Assembly: GCF_030160295.1 (NCBI RefSeq) | Contig: NZ_BSOB01000017.1 | Location: 360,575-424,574, forward strand | DNA: 64,000 nt | Reading direction: 5' to 3' | Origin: Dyella acidisoli | GTDB taxonomy: Bacteria > Pseudomonadota > Gammaproteobacteria > Xanthomonadales > Rhodanobacteraceae | In this document: in pieces, positions 7,757 to 14,942 of the stretch | Position numbering within the stretch: position 1 is the stretch's first letter | How the letters are laid out: every line of letters starts with the position of its first letter | Notes under the pieces: model-generated | The model's input: the letters and a program-made list of their open reading frames with translations, nothing else | Told to the model about the DNA's origin: nothing | The model's database searches: none | Translations under genes and position numbers: made by a program

Positions 7757-9337
7757 CTACGCAAGATCACCATCCGTCCACCGCCCGTCCACCATGCGCT
7801 GCACGGCACCAGGATTACGATTGCGCAACTCCTGCGGCAACAGTGCTTCAGGCACGTTGTCGTAGCTGTGCAACGCGGTGAAGCGGCGAATCGCAGCCGG
7901 CATGCCCACCGCCGTAAAACCAGGATGACTGGTGCTGGGATACGGACCGCCGTGATTCATCGCCGCGCTTACAGCAACACCGGTTGGCATCTTGTTGGCG
8001 ATCAATCGACCGATCTTGTTGCGCAATATCGGCGCGATCGCTTGCCACGACGCATCGTCGCTGCCATCAGCGGGGCGATAAATCGTGCCGGTGAGATTGC
8101 CTTCAAATGACGCGGCAATACGTTGCATAGCCGTCAGATCTTCCGCGCGGACGATCAGGCTGACCGGGCCGAATGCTTCGGCCTGCAAACTTTCCGCGTG
8201 CGCCAGGAACACTTCGCCATCCACACCAAGCAAGGTGGGCTGGAATCGATAACCTTCGCCCGCGTTGCCACCGACAAGCAGCTCCGCACCCGCTGCGCAT
8301 AGGCCGGCTATAGCGCGCGCAAGATTTTGCTGCACGCCGCGGGAGAACAACACCTTGGGTTCCGCCTTGGCGAACAGTTGCGTGGTTGCACCGACGAAGG
8401 CATCGCCCTGTTCACCCTTGGGCACAATCACGATGCCGGGATTGGTGCAGAACTGGCCGCTTCCCATGGTGCATGAAGTGAAGAATTCCTGCGCCAATGC
8501 ATCGCCGCGTTCGGCTAACGCGCCAGGAAGCAGAAAAACAGGATTGACGCTCGACAGTTCCGCATAGATGGGAACGCCAACTTTATCGGCTGCCGCTTTG
8601 AGCGCGAGACCACCGGCGCGGCTGCCGGTGAAACCGATCGCGCCCAATCGAGAATCACCCGCCCATGCCAAGCCAAGTGCATTGTCGAAGTGATACAGCA
8701 TTTGCACCGCCGTGGCCGGCAATCCCGCTTCAAGCAGCGCAGCATGCGCAAGCTGCGCCAGTCGCTGACTGGTGGCCGGATGCGAGGGATGCGCCTTGGC
8801 AATCACCGGATTACGAGCAGCAATGGCCGATGCAAAATCGCTGCCGGCGATGGCATTGAAAGCGAACGGGAAGTTGTTAGGCCCGAACACCAGCACCGGT
8901 TTGCTGAGCGGTGCGCGATGCGCGCGCAATCCGCCTTGCGTGTCGATCACCGGATCAGTCCAGGCGTATTCGCGCACAGCCTTTGCGGCGAGGCGCAGCT
9001 GATTGCTGGTGCGCGGCAACTCCACCGTGCGCAAGCGCGGTTCCACAGGCAATGCGGTTTCCGCATGCGCCAAGGCCACCAGACGATCGGCATCAGCCTC
9101 AATCGCGGCCGCGTAGCGTTCCAGGAAATCGGCGATCTGTGTGGGCGGTGCAGCGCTCAACGCATCCGCAACGTCTATCGCGGCGCGCATGGCCGCCTCG
9201 ACATCCGCGGCGCCACTGATCGGAAATGTGGGACCAATGGCTTCCGCGCGAACAGGATCTTCCGCGCGAAAGCCAGCTTGCGCATCCAGCGATGCGCACC
9301 ATTGGCCGCCGACAAGCACTTGCTCGAGCATGCTCAT
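7757..9337 (-). CDS. 2-oxoglutarate-semialdehyde (2,5-dioxovalerate) dehydrogenase
   Basis: An aldehyde dehydrogenase superfamily enzyme of 526 residues. It oxidises alpha-ketoglutarate semialdehyde to 2-oxoglutarate with NAD(P)+, the last step of hydroxyproline breakdown. It shows the cofactor/active-site helix FGPNNFPFAFN, the general-base glutamate E260 in AELSSVNP and the catalytic C297 in GSGQFCTNPG. SSVNPVF is typical of the KGSA dehydrogenase branch. The open frame reaches 9394, but the ATG at 9337 (MSMLEQ) starts one base after the stop of the preceding deaminase gene, the spacing expected in this tight operon. It is the last gene of the operon. Confidence 0.9.
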   Translation of the reverse strand: MSMLEQVLVGGQWCASLDAQAGFRAEDPVRAEAIGPTFPISGAADVEAAMRAAIDVADALSAAPPTQIADFLERYAAAIEADADRLVALAHAETALPVEPRLRTVELPRTSNQLRLAAKAVREYAWTDPVIDTQGGLRAHRAPLSKPVLVFGPNNFPFAFNAIAGSDFASAIAARNPVIAKAHPSHPATSQRLAQLAHAALLEAGLPATAVQMLYHFDNALGLAWAGDSRLGAIGFTGSRAGGLALKAAADKVGVPIYAELSSVNPVFLLPGALAERGDALAQEFFTSCTMGSGQFCTNPGIVIVPKGEQGDAFVGATTQLFAKAEPKVLFSRGVQQNLARAIAGLCAAGAELLVGGNAGEGYRFQPTLLGVDGEVFLAHAESLQAEAFGPVSLIVRAEDLTAMQRIAASFEGNLTGTIYRPADGSDDASWQAIAPILRNKIGRLIANKMPTGVAVSAAMNHGGPYPSTSHPGFTAVGMPAAIRRFTALHSYDNVPEALLPQELRNRNPGAVQRMVDGRWTDGDLA

Positions 9338-9338
9338 A

Positions 9339-10244
9339 TCAAACTGCCGGTAGAGTCGCGATGGCGTGATCGATGATCTTGAGCGCGTGCTCACGTTCAG
9401 TACCCGCCACCGGCAGACGCGGTGCGCGTACGCGTTCGCTGCCCATGCCGGTTTTCTCCTGCACCAGCTTGATCAGTTGCACGAAGGTTGGCACGGTGTC
9501 GAGGCGCAACAGCGGCAGGAACCAGTTGTACAGCGTTTCGGCTGCCTTCGGTCCGCCGTCGCGTGCGAGTTCGAACAGTTTCACCGATTCTTTCGGATAC
9601 GCGTTTACCAGACCAGCGATCCAGCCCACCGCACCCATTGCTGCGCCTTCGACGATCGCATCGTCCATACCCACCAGCAGTTGCAGGCGATCGCCAAGTA
9701 AGGCGCGAATGCCGGCAAAGCGGCGCACGTCGGCGGACGATTCTTTCACCGCTTGCAGATTCGGAAATTCCGCAGCCAGTTCGGCGATCTGCGCCGGTGC
9801 GAAATCGGTCTTATAGGCCACAGGGTTGTTATAAAGCATGCACGGAAGATCGGTGGCGCTGATCACTGCACGCACGTGCGCACCCATCTCGCGCCAATCG
9901 GTCGAATACACATAGGGCGGCAACACCATCAGGCCGCCGCAGCCAAGGGCTTTCGCTTCTTTCGCCAGCTTCACGGCTTCGCGCGTGGAAAGCGCGGCGA
10001 TGCCGGGAATCACCGGCGCGCGGCCTTCCAGTGCTTTCACCAGCGTGCGCAGAATGTCGAGCTTCTCCTCGAAACTCAGTGTGGCCGCTTCGCCCAGCGA
10101 ACCCAGCGGCACGATGCCACGGCAACCTGCATCGATAAGGTGCTTCGCGTGTTTGGCAAGAAAAGCATGATCGACTTGGTCGTCGGCGGTAAACGGAGTG
10201 GTGATGGCGGGCAGTACGCCGTGCCACATGGATGCGTTGCTCAT
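9339..10244 (-). CDS. pyrroline-4-hydroxy-2-carboxylate deaminase (DapA/NAL family)
   Basis: A class I aldolase-fold enzyme of 301 residues. The Schiff-base lysine is K167 in LQAVKESS, the conserved tyrosine Y138 lies in MLYNNP, and GSLGEAATLSFEEK matches the dihydrodipicolinate synthase/N-acetylneuraminate lyase family. From its operon it should convert cis-4-hydroxy-delta1-pyrroline-2-carboxylate to alpha-ketoglutarate semialdehyde with release of ammonia. Its ATG overlaps the stop of the upstream dehydrogenase subunit gene by four bases. The family assignment is sure; the exact substrate follows from the neighbouring epimerase, dehydrogenase and KGSA dehydrogenase genes. Confidence 0.9.
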   Translation of the reverse strand: MSNASMWHGVLPAITTPFTADDQVDHAFLAKHAKHLIDAGCRGIVPLGSLGEAATLSFEEKLDILRTLVKALEGRAPVIPGIAALSTREAVKLAKEAKALGCGGLMVLPPYVYSTDWREMGAHVRAVISATDLPCMLYNNPVAYKTDFAPAQIAELAAEFPNLQAVKESSADVRRFAGIRALLGDRLQLLVGMDDAIVEGAAMGAVGWIAGLVNAYPKESVKLFELARDGGPKAAETLYNWFLPLLRLDTVPTFVQLIKLVQEKTGMGSERVRAPRLPVAGTEREHALKIIDHAIATLPAV

Positions 10245-11527
10245 GGGATGGATCCTTGGCTACAGGAGGAATGGAGTTCACCCAGCGTGGCGAGCCGGGT
10301 CGGAAACAGGGGAGGGCGTAGACCGCTGCGTGGAAAACGGCCCAGTTCTGCGAGCGCCGTACCGCACACGCGGCCCTGGCAAGCGCCCATGCCGCAGCGC
10401 GTGGCAAGCTTGGCATTGCGTGCGTCGTCGTAGTCTTCCAACGCGCGCAGCGGAACGTCTTCACAGCGACAGATCAACGTGTCAGGTTCGGATAGATCGT
10501 GGATATACGGATCGAGCGCGAAGTATTCGCGCAACGCTGCCGCGAAGGTGCGTGCATGATGTTGCTTGCGCAAGAGCGATGCACCGATCGAGGCGTTGGT
10601 GGCGGCGAGGCCTGCAATGCGGCCTTCCAACCAAGCGCAGTCGTGTCCGCCGATACCGCAGACTTCGCCAGCAGCATAGATATGCGGAACGCTAGTGCAC
10701 TGCATGGCATCGACCTCGATGCAAGGATGCGCGCCTTCGTATTTCATGGCGCAACCGAGCGCATGGGCCAGCTCCACGTTTGGTACCAGGCCATAACCCA
10801 CGGCGAGCTGATCGCATTCGAAGCGTTCGACGCCGCGTGGGCCATCCACTTCAATCAACTGCAGCGTGCTGTCGCCCAATGCACGCGTCACGATGCTGCC
10901 GCAACGATAGGGAATGCCTGCCAGTCGTGCGCGCAGCGACACGGCCTGCAAGGCTTTACCGGGCCAGCGCCATAGCTTCTGCGCAAAGTTATGCACTGTG
11001 GCGGCACTGGCTTGCTCGTAGATACCTAGTACGTGCGCACCGTGTCGCTTTGCGGTTGCCGCCACTGCCAGCAGTAGCGGACCACTGCCGGCGATCACCA
11101 CGCGACGTCCCGCCAGCGGCCAGCCCTGTTTCGCCAGCGCTTGTAAACCGCCTGCGCCAGTCACGCCGGGTAACGTCCAGCCAGGAAACGGCAGCAGCAG
11201 TTCGCGCGCGCCGGTGGCGAGGACCAGTGCGTCGTAGCTGATACGCCATGCACGGGATTCGTTTTGCAGTAACAGTTCGCTTGCTTCCGCGGTGACGACT
11301 TGCGTCTGTGGCATCCATGTTGCGTTCGCATGCTGGGTGACGTATTCGATCACGCGCTGCGCACGAGGCGGCCAACCATGCTCGACATCCCGGCGCCACA
11401 CTTGGCCACCGGCCGTGGCTTGTGCGTCCAGCCATGCCACACGCGCACCGTGCGCAAGCGCGGCTTCGGCAGCGGCCAATCCCGCGGGGCCGGCACCGAC
11501 AATGACAACGTCGTAGTGCTCAGTCAT
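10241..11527 (-). CDS. D-hydroxyproline dehydrogenase, FAD subunit with BFD-type iron-sulfur domain
   Basis: A 428-residue flavoprotein of the HcnB/OoxA/LhpF-like type. It begins with an FAD dinucleotide-binding motif (VVIVGAGPAGLAAAE) and has a second nucleotide-binding motif, VIAGSGPLLLAVA. It ends in a BFD-like [2Fe-2S] domain with cysteines in LICRCEDVP and GMGACQGRVC. Together with the small [2Fe-2S] protein and the DAO-type flavoprotein upstream it should form the heteromeric membrane-associated dehydrogenase that oxidises cis-4-hydroxy-D-proline and feeds electrons to the respiratory chain. The gene overlaps the next by four bases and the preceding one by eight, so subunit synthesis is probably coupled. 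Confidence 0.85.
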   Translation of the reverse strand: MTEHYDVVIVGAGPAGLAAAEAALAHGARVAWLDAQATAGGQVWRRDVEHGWPPRAQRVIEYVTQHANATWMPQTQVVTAEASELLLQNESRAWRISYDALVLATGARELLLPFPGWTLPGVTGAGGLQALAKQGWPLAGRRVVIAGSGPLLLAVAATAKRHGAHVLGIYEQASAATVHNFAQKLWRWPGKALQAVSLRARLAGIPYRCGSIVTRALGDSTLQLIEVDGPRGVERFECDQLAVGYGLVPNVELAHALGCAMKYEGAHPCIEVDAMQCTSVPHIYAAGEVCGIGGHDCAWLEGRIAGLAATNASIGASLLRKQHHARTFAAALREYFALDPYIHDLSEPDTLICRCEDVPLRALEDYDDARNAKLATRCGMGACQGRVCGTALAELGRFPRSGLRPPLFPTRLATLGELHSSCSQGSIP

Positions 11528-11762
11528 CGGTAACCACCTGCATGCCTTCGTGCACGGCGATCATGCAAGCGCGTTGTTGTGCAACGCCGTTGATGCGCAC
11601 GCGGCACTCGAAACAGATACCCATGCCGCAAAACGGTGCACGCGCATGGCCTTTCACAGAGCGGCGGAATGGGCGCTCCACTCGCGCGATGGCGGCGGCC
11701 ACGGTGATGCCAGCCGGCACGTCGAGCGTTTCGCCATCGATCTCGATACGCACCGTGCTCAT
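11520..11762 (-). CDS. small [2Fe-2S] ferredoxin-type subunit of D-hydroxyproline dehydrogenase
   Basis: An 80-residue (2Fe-2S)-binding protein of the HcnA/OoxC type. Its cluster ligands are the three close cysteines in FCGMGICFECRV plus a distal cysteine in RACM, as in the N-terminal ferredoxin domain of sarcosine oxidase-like complexes. It should carry electrons between the two flavin subunits. The ATG overlaps the DAO-subunit stop by four bases and its own end overlaps the FAD/BFD subunit start, so the three genes form a coupled cassette. Confidence 0.85.
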   Translation of the reverse strand: MSTVRIEIDGETLDVPAGITVAAAIARVERPFRRSVKGHARAPFCGMGICFECRVRINGVAQQRACMIAVHEGMQVVTDD

Positions 11763-12856
11763 GCAGCCACCCGCGCGGGATCGTAAGGACGCGCATCAAT
11801 CGCCGTTGCCCGCCCCAGCCATTGATCGATCACCAACCGCGCGCTGCCCAGCGACGTGGTGATGCCCAAACCTTCGTGGCCAGCGGCGACCCACACGTTC
11901 GATTGCCCTGGCACGTTACCCAGATAAGGCAAGCCATCCACGCTCACGGGGCGAAAGCCGGTCCAGATACGCAATGCATCGAGCTGACGCAGGCGAGGCA
12001 GAAAACGGAACGTTCGCTCCAGCATGCGTCGGACCATCGGCATGGAAACATCCGGCGTATCGCTGCCGTATTCGCGCGAAGAACCGATAAGAATCTGTCC
12101 AGTTGGCCGCGGCTGTACGTTGAAGGCGACGCTGCTGTCGTCATGGCCGTGCGCACTGTCCGCATAGCCCAATTCCAGCAACTGATGATGCACGACGCCA
12201 GGGTAACGATCGGTGATCACCAGATGGCCTTTGCGGCCGCGTATCGGCAACTGCGGCAACAGCTCGGGCAATGCACAACCGGTGGCGACCAGCACTGTGC
12301 CTGCGAGATGCGTTTGATCCGCCAACTGCACGCCGTGATGAGTGATGGCGATGACACGGTTGGTATGCAATTCGGCGCCGCGCGCACGGGCTCGATTGAG
12401 CAGATGATGTGCCATGCCGGGCGGATAAACGACGGCTTCGCGCGACACGCGCATGCCGCCGCACAAGTCGGGTGCGAGATGCGGTTCCAGTCGATAAAGT
12501 TGTTCGCGATCGATCAGCTCAGCCTGCACACCCGTTGCTGCGAGACGCGCCAGTTTTTCTGGAATTCGCGCGAACTCCGCTTCGTTGCTGGCCACCCACA
12601 ACGTGCCGCATCGGCTGTATTCGATCTGCTCCACACCGGTGAAGCTTTCCCACAAATTCAGCGAGTAATGCGAGAGCGCCAGTTCGGCGGGATCGTCATC
12701 CATCGCGACAAGATGGCCCATGGCCGCTGCGGTGGCCCCGCCGCCGATGGGACCAGGCTCGACGATCGCCACGCGCAGGCCCTCCTGGCTGGCGTAGTCC
12801 GCGCAGGCTGTGCCAACGATGCCTGCGCCGACGATGATCAGGTCGTAACTCTTCAC
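11759..12856 (-). CDS. D-hydroxyproline dehydrogenase, DAO-type FAD subunit
   Basis: A D-amino-acid oxidase/glycine oxidase-fold flavoprotein, about 365 residues, predicted to be the catalytic subunit that oxidises cis-4-hydroxy-D-proline. It begins with the FAD motif [18 protein letters not shown] and ends with the C-terminal FAD contact [31 protein letters not shown] is typical of the family. The open frame extends to an ATG at 12874, but the GTG at 12856 ([10 protein letters not shown]) overlaps the epimerase stop as GTGA, the same arrangement as elsewhere in this operon, so I favour it. Confidence 0.85.
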   Translation of the reverse strand: MKSYDLIIVGAGIVGTACADYASQEGLRVAIVEPGPIGGGATAAAMGHLVAMDDDPAELALSHYSLNLWESFTGVEQIEYSRCGTLWVASNEAEFARIPEKLARLAATGVQAELIDREQLYRLEPHLAPDLCGGMRVSREAVVYPPGMAHHLLNRARARGAELHTNRVIAITHHGVQLADQTHLAGTVLVATGCALPELLPQLPIRGRKGHLVITDRYPGVVHHQLLELGYADSAHGHDDSSVAFNVQPRPTGQILIGSSREYGSDTPDVSMPMVRRMLERTFRFLPRLRQLDALRIWTGFRPVSVDGLPYLGNVPGQSNVWVAAGHEGLGITTSLGSARLVIDQWLGRATAIDARPYDPARVAA

Positions 12857-13797
12857 GCGTTGCCGATACCCCATGCCAGCGGATCGTCTTCGGCGTCGAT
12901 CAGTAATTGGCCTTGCGCGGTGATGTGTGCGCTGCCGGTGATGCGCGGAAGTACGCCGCGCGAGCCCGCCGTGTATTGCGCTTCAAACACACTGCCGAGA
13001 ATGCCGCCTTGGCGCCACACTTGTCCCGACGCAAGTTTGCCGTCGGCAGCCAGGCAAGCCACTTTTGCGCTGGTACCGGTGCCGCAGGGCGAGCGGTCGT
13101 AGGCCAGCCCGGGGCACAGCACAAAATTGCGCGCGTCGGCATCGGCTTGCGGAGAAGGCGCATTGATTTCGATATGGTCAATCTCGCCGTTGTCGGCACC
13201 GCGGATGTTTTCCGCTTCGAGCGCAAGGCGAATCGCTTCGGTATACACCGTCAACGCACGTTGGTTGGCCAAGGTGAGCGGAAGAGGACTATCGTTGCTG
13301 ATGAAGAACCAGTTGCCGCCCCAGGCGATGTCGCCGGTCACCGTGCCGTAGCCCGGCACATCCAACACTACATCTTTGGCGTGACGATAGCTTTCCACGT
13401 TGTCGATCGCCACGCGGCCATCCGCATGCAGTTCGATGCCCACCATGCCCACCGGTGTTTCCAAGCGGTGCTTGCCAGGCGTGATGCGCCCGAGGTAGTG
13501 CAGCGTGCGAATCAAGCCAATGGTGCCGTGACCGCACATGCCGAGATAACCCACGTTATTGAAGTAGATCACCCCGGCGCAGGCGGACGGATCGGTTGGC
13601 GGCAGCAACAGCGCGCCCACCATGGTGTCAGAGCCACGCGGTTCACAGGCGATCGCCTGGCGCCAACGGTCGTAGCGGGTACGGAACAATTCGCGGCGCT
13701 CGGCCAGCGAGCCGTTGCCGAGATCCGGGAAACCCGTCAGCACAACCCGGGTAGGTTCGCCGCCCGTATGTGAGTCGATGAAGTCGATGGTATGCAT
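12853..13797 (-). CDS. 4-hydroxyproline 2-epimerase
   Basis: A proline racemase-family enzyme of 314 residues. Both catalytic cysteines are present: C88 in GMCGHGTIG and C238 in [11 protein letters not shown]. Two cysteines indicate an epimerase/racemase; trans-3-hydroxyproline dehydratases have a threonine at the second site. It converts trans-4-hydroxy-L-proline to cis-4-hydroxy-D-proline in the cytoplasm, the entry step of the pathway encoded by the following genes. It is the first gene of the six-gene operon, divergent from a PAS-AraC regulator. Confidence 0.92.
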   Translation of the reverse strand: MHTIDFIDSHTGGEPTRVVLTGFPDLGNGSLAERRELFRTRYDRWRQAIACEPRGSDTMVGALLLPPTDPSACAGVIYFNNVGYLGMCGHGTIGLIRTLHYLGRITPGKHRLETPVGMVGIELHADGRVAIDNVESYRHAKDVVLDVPGYGTVTGDIAWGGNWFFISNDSPLPLTLANQRALTVYTEAIRLALEAENIRGADNGEIDHIEINAPSPQADADARNFVLCPGLAYDRSPCGTGTSAKVACLAADGKLASGQVWRQGGILGSVFEAQYTAGSRGVLPRITGSAHITAQGQLLIDAEDDPLAWGIGNA

Positions 13798-13852
13798 GCT
13801 GGCATCTTCGTCTTCACATGCCGTAAGCGTCTAGTAAAGCTTATGGACCTTG

Positions 13853-13870
13853 TATGCGGAATTCGGCATA
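13853..13870. promoter_or_regulatory. candidate operator between hydroxyproline operon and its regulator
   Basis: TATGCGGAATTCGGCATA is a palindrome of 18 bases with one mismatched pair (TATGC-n-GAATTC-n-GCATA). It lies 56 bases upstream of the epimerase start in the divergent intergenic region. AraC-family proteins often bind direct repeats rather than palindromes, so the link to the neighbouring regulator is inference. Confidence 0.35.
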
Positions 13871-14000
13871 GTCGGGTGCATGGTGCCGCCAGCGAGCGGG
13901 AAGCGTTCAGCGGCGGCTAAATGCCGTGGCGACTTGGCCTGAGAGGCCATGGTCGTGGCTTTTGCAGACATCTCAGTGCCTCGCTGCAGTCATCCGTCTT

Positions 14001-14714
14001 ATGAAGATTTCCGCCGATGAACTGGAACGCTTGTTCGACGCATTGCCGGATGTGGTGTTCTTCGTCAAGGACACGCTTGGGCGATATACCCACGCCAATC
14101 TTACCTTGGTGCGCCGGCTCGGCTTGAAGCAACGCAGCGAGGTGATCGGCAGATCCGTCACCGAACTTTTTCCCGCCACCATGGGCGGCTCCTACGCAGC
14201 ACAAGATCGGCGCGTGCTGGCCGGCGAAATTATTGAAGACCAACTGGAAGTGCACATCTTCGCCAACCGCGTTCCCGGCTGGTGTCTGACCTGCAAACGG
14301 CCGCTGCGTTCGCGTGGGAAAATTCAAGGCTTGATCGGCATCTCGCGCGATCTGGGTATTCCCGATGGCAAGCATCCCATCTATGACCGCCTGAGGCGTG
14401 TGCTGACCTACATGCAGGAGAACTACGCCGAGGGAATCCGTGTACAGGCGCTGGCTGATTTGGCCGGACTTTCCATCGCGCAACTCGAGCGGCACTTCCG
14501 TCGCGTGTTTCAGCTCACACCGCAGCAATTGCTGACCAAGTTGCGTATCGAAGCTGCGATGCGGTTATTGCACACGGACGAAACGGTCGCATCGATCAGC
14601 ATGGCGTGCGGTTTTGTCGATCAGAGTGCATTCGCGCGCCAATTCAAGGCAACGGTGGGCATGTCGCCGCGGGTGTATCGGTCGATCGCGAAAGTCAACG
14701 AGGGCGACTCGTAG
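14001..14714 (+). CDS. PAS domain-containing AraC-family transcriptional regulator
   Basis: A predicted regulator of about 237 residues with an N-terminal PAS fold (ERLFDALPDVVFFVKDTLGRYTHAN split over the first 30 residues, through GLIGISRDLG) and a C-terminal AraC/XylS double helix-turn-helix. The latter includes ADLAGLSIAQLERHFRR and the second HTH signature ISMACGFVDQSAFARQFK. It is transcribed away from the hydroxyproline operon, so it is most likely its activator, sensing a pathway compound or a redox signal through PAS. The frame is open from 13926, but the ATG at 14001 begins the conserved PAS sequence. Confidence 0.85.
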   Translation: MKISADELERLFDALPDVVFFVKDTLGRYTHANLTLVRRLGLKQRSEVIGRSVTELFPATMGGSYAAQDRRVLAGEIIEDQLEVHIFANRVPGWCLTCKRPLRSRGKIQGLIGISRDLGIPDGKHPIYDRLRRVLTYMQENYAEGIRVQALADLAGLSIAQLERHFRRVFQLTPQQLLTKLRIEAAMRLLHTDETVASISMACGFVDQSAFARQFKATVGMSPRVYRSIAKVNEGDS

Positions 14715-14715
14715 G

Positions 14716-14750
14716 TTGGGTTACCCCGGATCAAGTCCGGGGTAACCCAA
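14716..14750 (+). terminator. perfect hairpin after the AraC-family gene
   Basis: A 14-bp perfect stem (TTGGGTTACCCCGG / CCGGGGTAACCCAA) with the loop ATCAAGT begins two bases after the stop codon. It lacks a T-run, so it may act as an RNA 3'-end stabiliser. It also resembles the GTAGGTTGGG repeats seen elsewhere in the window (family C). Confidence 0.5.
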
Positions 14751-14942
14751 CGAACAACGACGCACACGTCATCATTTCGTCATGCGAAAGCAGTGGGCCT
14801 TTCATAACGCCGCTTCGTCTGCATTTGCGATATTCCACGATGGCGTTGCGATATTTGTCGGGTAGTGAGTGAGGTCCCATAAATCGCGTCCAAGCCGTTT
14901 GAAACGAAAGGAATATGTGTAGGTGGGTGATAAAATCCGTGC

